DNA of 64,000 bases from Acididesulfobacillus acetoxydans (lineage in GTDB: Bacteria > Bacillota > Desulfitobacteriia > Desulfitobacteriales > Desulfitobacteriaceae), in the NCBI RefSeq assembly GCF_900016645.1, contig NZ_CDGJ01000033.1; one strand, 5' to 3'. A program made the position numbers and the translations under genes. The notes below the pieces were generated by a model that had not been told where the DNA came from, did not search any database, and worked only from the letters and a program-made list of their open reading frames with translations. Positions 60,317-64,000 of this stretch are shown piece after piece. The first letter of the stretch is position 1. The number at the start of each line of letters is the position of its first letter.

Positions 60317-60742
60317 ATGTGTAAGGAAGTGGCTTTTGGGGAAGGATCTCTGGCGAAAGAAGAGATCGAAGAATTGATTCGGGAGGCTCAAAAGGCTTAT
60401 CAGAGGTCCTACGTGCCTTATTCGCACTATCCGGTGGGGGCGGCGGCCCTTTTTTCAGAGATTTTTGCCGGCTGTAATGTGGAGAATGCCAGTTTTGGGC
60501 TCACCCTTTGCGCGGAACGCAATGCCATTTTCCAGGGAATTGCGGCCGGGGAACGCTCTTTGCGGGCTGTGGCCGTGGCCGTCCCGGGGGACGCGTTTCC
60601 GTCACCCTGCGGAGCCTGCAGACAGGTTATGCGGGAATTTGCCGAAGATTGCCCGATTATTTTAATTAACGGCCAAGGGAAAACGAAATATACTTCTTTA
60701 AAGGAGCTTTTACCGGAGTCATTTGGGCCGGACTTTCTTTAG
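60317..60742 (+). CDS. cdd: Cytidine deaminase
   Basis: A 141-residue enzyme that deaminates cytidine and deoxycytidine. Zinc ligands are Cys65 (with catalytic Glu67 in LCAERNA), Cys98 and Cys101 (PCGACRQ). NVENASFG binds substrate. ATG 60317 is preceded by CGGAGGATAG; the word GGATCGGAGGATA occurs twice between dgkA and cdd. Confidence 0.96.
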   Translation: MCKEVAFGEGSLAKEEIEELIREAQKAYQRSYVPYSHYPVGAAALFSEIFAGCNVENASFGLTLCAERNAIFQGIAAGERSLRAVAVAVPGDAFPSPCGACRQVMREFAEDCPIILINGQGKTKYTSLKELLPESFGPDFL

Positions 60743-60795
60743 CCGGAAATTCGACCCCGGATCTCCGGCCTCCGCTTTGTAAGGTGGGATTTTAT

Positions 60796-61698
60796 TTGCA
60801 AACTTCGCCAAAAAATCAAGAGTTTCATTCAGGTTTTGTCACTGTGATCGGCCGGCCAAACGCCGGCAAGTCTACGCTTCTCAATCACCTCCTGGGTCAG
60901 AAAGTCCTCATTATGTCTGAGAAACCGCAGACGACGCGCAACCGGATTCAGTGTATCGTTACGGAAGAGAGCGGCCAGATTGTATTTCTGGACACGCCCG
61001 GAATTCACAAACCGAAGCATAAGTTGGGTGAATATATGCTGGGGGCAGCCAAAGAATCGCTGACGGATGCGGATATCATCCTCTATATGGTGGATGCGGC
61101 TGTCGAATATGGCGGCGGAGAGGAGTACGTGCTGGGGCTCATTCGCGGGACGCATACTCCCTGCATCCTGGCCCTGAATAAAGTGGACTTATTGAAGCGA
61201 GAACGCCTCATGCAGCAGGTTCGCAAGTATTCTGCCCTGATGGATTTCCTGGCGGTGGTTCCGGTTTCCGCACTCACCGGGGAAAATACGGATGAACTTT
61301 TGCGGGTTATCCTCGATGCTCTTCCCCCCGGTCCGAAATACTACCCGGAGGATGAGGTCACAGATCAGCCAGAGAGGTTTATTATTGCCGAACTCATCCG
61401 AGAGAAGGTTTTGCAGCTGACGCGCGACGAGGTGCCCCACTCTATTGCGGTTATGGTGGATGAGATCGAGGAGAAGCAGAGCCTGACCAAGATCCGGGCC
61501 ACCATCATGGTGGAAAGGGATTCCCAAAAAGGGATCATTATCGGTCAGGGAGGCAGGCTGCTCAAAGAAATCGGGAGTTTGGCGAGGCGTGATGTTGAGA
61601 TACTGCTGGACGGTAAGGTGTTTCTGGAACTCTGGGTCAAGGTGAAAAAGGATTGGCGCAATCGTCCCGATACTCTCAGTCGGCTGGGCTATGATTGA
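60796..61698 (+). CDS. era: GTPase Era
   Basis: A 300-residue GTPase with G1 GRPNAGKST (about 19-27), G3 DTPGIH, G4 NKVDLL and a C-terminal KH domain (GIIIGQGGRLLKEIG). It binds the 3' end of 16S rRNA during small-subunit assembly. TTG 60796 lies 7 bases after AAGGTGGG and gives the family length; GTG 60784 sits within the binding site. Confidence 0.95.
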   Translation: MQTSPKNQEFHSGFVTVIGRPNAGKSTLLNHLLGQKVLIMSEKPQTTRNRIQCIVTEESGQIVFLDTPGIHKPKHKLGEYMLGAAKESLTDADIILYMVDAAVEYGGGEEYVLGLIRGTHTPCILALNKVDLLKRERLMQQVRKYSALMDFLAVVPVSALTGENTDELLRVILDALPPGPKYYPEDEVTDQPERFIIAELIREKVLQLTRDEVPHSIAVMVDEIEEKQSLTKIRATIMVERDSQKGIIIGQGGRLLKEIGSLARRDVEILLDGKVFLELWVKVKKDWRNRPDTLSRLGYD

Positions 61699-61713
61699 CC
61701 GCGGAAATTAGTC

Positions 61714-61801
61714 AACGGAGAACCAGAGTGAACGGGAGACAAAATTGCTGGTCATAGGAAATGGACCTGTTCTTGTATGAACGGAGAACCCGGGTGAACG
61801 G
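61714..61801 (+). repeat. Pair of 22-bp direct repeats before deoC
   Basis: A 22-base word (AACGGAGAACC followed by a GTGAACGG end) occurs at 61714-61735 and 61780-61801 with two differences. It occupies the short gap between era and deoC. Confidence 0.6.
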
Positions 61802-61822
61802 TGAATATGAGGAGGAAGAAGA

Positions 61823-62467
61823 ATGAATTTGGCGGATCGAATTGAACATACTCTTTTGAAAGCGGAGGCGACGGAGAGGGATGTTGTAAACCTCTGCCAT
61901 GAGGCAAAAAACTATAAATTTCAAGCCGTGTGCGTTAATCCGACCTATGTGCAGACGGCGGCCAAGCTCCTGCACGGCACGGGAGTCGGGGTGGTGGCGG
62001 TCCTGGGTTTTCCATTGGGAGCCACGTGTACCGAGGTAAAAGTGCAGGAGGCCTTTATTGCCAAAGCCCATGGGGCCAGAGAAGTGGACATGGTCATGAA
62101 CCTGGGTTGGGCCAAGTCCGGCAATTGGGCGGCGGTTGAACGCGATATCACCCGGGTGGTGGAAGCAGCCCACAGCTGCGGCTTGGCAATTAAAGTGATC
62201 ATAGAAACAGCCTCTCTCGGCGAAGAGGAAAAGGAGAAGGCCGCCCACATTGTGAAGCGCGCGGGGGCCGATTTTATCAAGACGTCGACCGGATTTGGCG
62301 CGGGCGGAGCCACGGTGGAAGATGTCCGCAAGCTCAAGGCCTGGGTCGGGCCGGACGTTAAAGTGAAGGCCTCAGGCGGGATTCGCACCCGGGAATTTGC
62401 CGAGGAACTGGCGGCGGCGGGGGCGGATCGTCTCGGCACCAGTTCCGGGCCGGCCCTAGTGCAGTGA
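61823..62467 (+). CDS. deoC: Deoxyribose-phosphate aldolase
   Basis: A 214-residue class-I aldolase that splits 2-deoxyribose 5-phosphate. The Schiff-base lysine is Lys153 in ADFIKTSTGF, with VDMVMN and KASGGIRT around the active site. ATG 61823 follows GAGGAGGAAGAAG. It pairs functionally with cdd in pyrimidine nucleoside salvage. It interrupts the usual era-recO neighbourhood. Confidence 0.96.
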   Translation: MNLADRIEHTLLKAEATERDVVNLCHEAKNYKFQAVCVNPTYVQTAAKLLHGTGVGVVAVLGFPLGATCTEVKVQEAFIAKAHGAREVDMVMNLGWAKSGNWAAVERDITRVVEAAHSCGLAIKVIIETASLGEEEKEKAAHIVKRAGADFIKTSTGFGAGGATVEDVRKLKAWVGPDVKVKASGGIRTREFAEELAAAGADRLGTSSGPALVQ

Positions 62468-62477
62468 AAGGTGTGGC

Positions 62478-62825
62478 GCTCATATTATTAAACTGAAGTC
62501 TGGGTAGGCGTAGTAAGCTGATGCATACTGGATGCTCATATTATTAAACTGAAGTCTGGGCAGGCTTATTAGGATCTTGTTAGAGGTTTACATTTGATAC
62601 TGAAGCTGGGGTGCTCACATAAACCCTGAAACCAGGATGCTCATATTATTAAACTGGAGTCTGGGTAGGCTTATTAGGATCTTGTTAGAGGTTTACATTT
62701 GATACTGAAGCTGGGGTGCTCACATAAACCCTGAAACCAGGATGCTCATATTATTAAACTGAAGTCTGGGCAGGCGTATTAGGATCTTATTAGAGGGTTA
62801 CATTTGATACTGAAGCTGGGGTGAG
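62478..62825 (+). repeat. 105-bp tandem array between deoC and recO
   Basis: Units starting GCTCATATTATTAAACTG lie at 62534, 62639 and 62744 with a period of 105 bases, preceded by a shortened unit at 62478. Copies differ by a few bases and the last is truncated near 62825. The array is AT-richer than its surroundings and has no long open frame. Inside each unit related words recur (ACTGAAGTCTGGG, ACTGAAGCTGGGG, CCTGAAACCAGGA), so it may have grown from a shorter repeat. Confidence 0.93.
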
Positions 62826-62897
62826 TACTGCAAGATCTAGCATAGGTTTGCATACAAAGTCGGCCCGCAAGAAAGACTAAGAAGGGTCGTGGGGAGC

Positions 62898-63677
62898 GTG
62901 TCCGTTTATCAGGCGGATGCTATTGTGATTCGCAGCCGGGAGTATGGTGAATCGGATCGGCTGCTCACTCTGTTTTCTCGGGAACAGGGGAAACTTCAGG
63001 CGATAGCCAAGGGGGTAAGGAAGCCGAAGAGCCGTCAGCGCGCGGGGGCTCAGCTTTTCACTTATGCGGATTACCTGCTTCATAAGGGGCATACGCTGGA
63101 CACGGTTAACGAAGCCAGTCCGCGCGAAAGCTTTCCTCATCTGTGGAATGACTTCGAACGGAGTTTGGCCGCGACAGGCATGGCGGAGCTTTTGGATGTG
63201 GCGACCCTCCCCGGACAGCCCCATCCGGAATTATTCACCCTCACTCTGACCGGTTTTTTCCTTCTGGAACATTACTCTCCTTTTCTCATCCAAGGTGCCT
63301 ATGCACTGCGACTTCTGCATATTCTCGGTTATCATCCGCGTCTGGAAAACTGCGCCGAATGCGGGGCAAAAGTCGAAGGCAGCCGTATCTTCTTTAGCCC
63401 GGCTGCGGGAGGCATTGTCTGTTCACATTGCCGGGGTGCGTATTCCGGGCGCTGGGTGGCCGCGGGCAGCCTCGCCTTTATGAGGCAGCTTCTCTACCGG
63501 GACATGGATAAACTCGATCGCCTACGCTGGAATTCCTCTTTGCGTGACGAGGTCCTGGCCGCCACGGAATTTTATTGTGAGCAGAAGTTTGAGCGCAGGC
63601 TGCGGTCTTGGCAGATGAGGAACCTGGGCTGCGGCAGGGAGAGCGACTACGGCAGCGAGAGCGATAAGCAGCACTAA
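62898..63677 (+). CDS. recO: DNA repair protein RecO
   Basis: A 259-residue protein. An N-terminal OB fold (YQADAIVIRSREYGESDRLLTLFSREQGKLQAIAKGVRK) is followed by a helical domain with a zinc-finger (CAECGAKV ... CSHCRG, about residues 154-182). It loads RecA onto SSB-coated DNA. GTG 62898 matches the family start; GTG 62889 would add three residues. The C-terminal tail (CGRESDYGSESDK) is low complexity. Confidence 0.93.
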   Translation: MSVYQADAIVIRSREYGESDRLLTLFSREQGKLQAIAKGVRKPKSRQRAGAQLFTYADYLLHKGHTLDTVNEASPRESFPHLWNDFERSLAATGMAELLDVATLPGQPHPELFTLTLTGFFLLEHYSPFLIQGAYALRLLHILGYHPRLENCAECGAKVEGSRIFFSPAAGGIVCSHCRGAYSGRWVAAGSLAFMRQLLYRDMDKLDRLRWNSSLRDEVLAATEFYCEQKFERRLRSWQMRNLGCGRESDYGSESDKQH

Positions 63678-63699
63678 GGCGCGAAAGAAGGGCGGGACA

Positions 63700-64000
63700 A
63701 TGAGCGAAAAGCTGTGGACAGAATTAGAAAAGATCGATATTCTCCGGGAACGCATGGGTTTGAACTATGAGCAAGCCAGAACGGCCCTGGCTGAGGCCGG
63801 GGGGGATGTCGTCAAAGCCCTGGCCTTAGTGGAAAGGGGCGAGAACAACGTGACGGAGGATATGGAGCGTGACAACGGTGAAATGTGGACAGGACTAAAG
63901 CATAAATTCAAACAGTTGAGGCAGGCCAGGCTCAACGTCAAGCACGACGAGAAGACGGTCTTCAGTGTATCCGCGCCGGTGGGTTTACTTCTGGCCTACG
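63700..64000 (+). CDS. DUF4342-like protein with UBA-like N-terminus, 5' part only
   Basis: The gene runs off the window; 100 residues are visible. Residues 5-50 (LEKIDILRERMGLNYEQARTAL..., AGGDVVKALALVERG) form a UBA/EF-Ts-N-like three-helix module. The part after residue 85 (VFSVSAPVGLLLAY) is the start of a hydrophobic DUF4342-type segment. Function is unknown. ATG 63700 is preceded by AAGAAGGGCGGGA. Confidence 0.75.
   Translation, partial: MSEKLWTELEKIDILRERMGLNYEQARTALAEAGGDVVKALALVERGENNVTEDMERDNGEMWTGLKHKFKQLRQARLNVKHDEKTVFSVSAPVGLLLAY

Noticed and set aside
62478..62825. CRISPR array or coding repeat from the 105-bp array
   Set aside because: No spacer-like variation between units, and stops occur in all frames.

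Overview
The window reads as a chromosomal segment of a GC-rich, endospore-forming, Gram-positive Firmicute of the class Clostridia, most like the Peptococcaceae/Desulfitobacterium group. This rests on gene content and order only. The genes follow the classic Firmicute order rng-rplU-prp-rpmA-spo0B-obg ... nadD-yqeK-rsfS-leuS-comEA-comEC-holA-rpsT-lepA-hemW-hrcA-grpE-dnaK-dnaJ-prmA-rsmE-mtaB-HIT-rpsU-yqeY-yqfC-yqfD-phoH-pgpH-ybeY-dgkA-cdd-era-recO. L27 carries the Firmicute N-terminal pro-sequence next to its Prp protease. Spo0B, YqfC/YqfD and tiny YjcZ-like proteins point to sporulation. No rRNA or tRNA gene was seen.

Layout. 1-4285: RNase G end, ribosomal proteins L21 and L27, Prp, Spo0B, Obg. 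4286-27142: an accessory block of about 23 kb sits where obg and nadD are usually close. It holds an asparagine synthetase, a zinc-ribbon/two-component/beta-propeller group, and a KASIII-like/hydrolase/TetR/acyl-CoA ligase/Liv-type ABC transporter cluster with two gene remnants. It also holds an ammonium-sensing module (Amt-histidine kinase fusion, NarL-type regulator, second Amt), two tiny membrane proteins on the minus strand, and an AT-richer ATPase gene. 27143-40637: nadD, an RRM protein, yqeK, rsfS, a leucine T-box with leuS, comEA/comEC, holA, rpsT (minus strand), a YvlD-like protein and murJ. 40693-49465: lepA, hemW, then the CIRCE-controlled heat-shock operon. 49490-64000: translation, RNA-modification, sporulation and cell-envelope genes through recO, ending in a truncated DUF4342-like gene.

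How the parts work together. Most genes serve ribosome synthesis and maturation (L21, L27, S20, S21, Prp, Obg, RsfS, Era, YbeY, PrmA, RsmE, LepA), protein folding (HrcA/GrpE/DnaK/DnaJ), DNA uptake and repair (ComEA/ComEC, HolA, RecO) and sporulation or envelope work. The accessory block adds nitrogen sensing and uptake, and probable uptake and CoA-activation of an organic acid. Readable regulation includes an L21 leader, a leucine (CTC) T-box, a perfect CIRCE element, several sigma-A promoters, a possible sigma-E promoter before asnB, and several intrinsic terminators.

The non-coding DNA is unusually rich in repeats: a hexanucleotide microsatellite, 51-bp and 105-bp tandem arrays, and at least four families of dispersed, mostly palindromic repeats shared by distant intergenic regions. 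Several show compensatory or wobble-conserving changes. I did not find an obvious new multi-gene system. The best candidates for a second look are the ammonium-sensor module, the acyl-activation/transport cluster with its atypical KASIII-like enzyme, and the palindromic repeat families.
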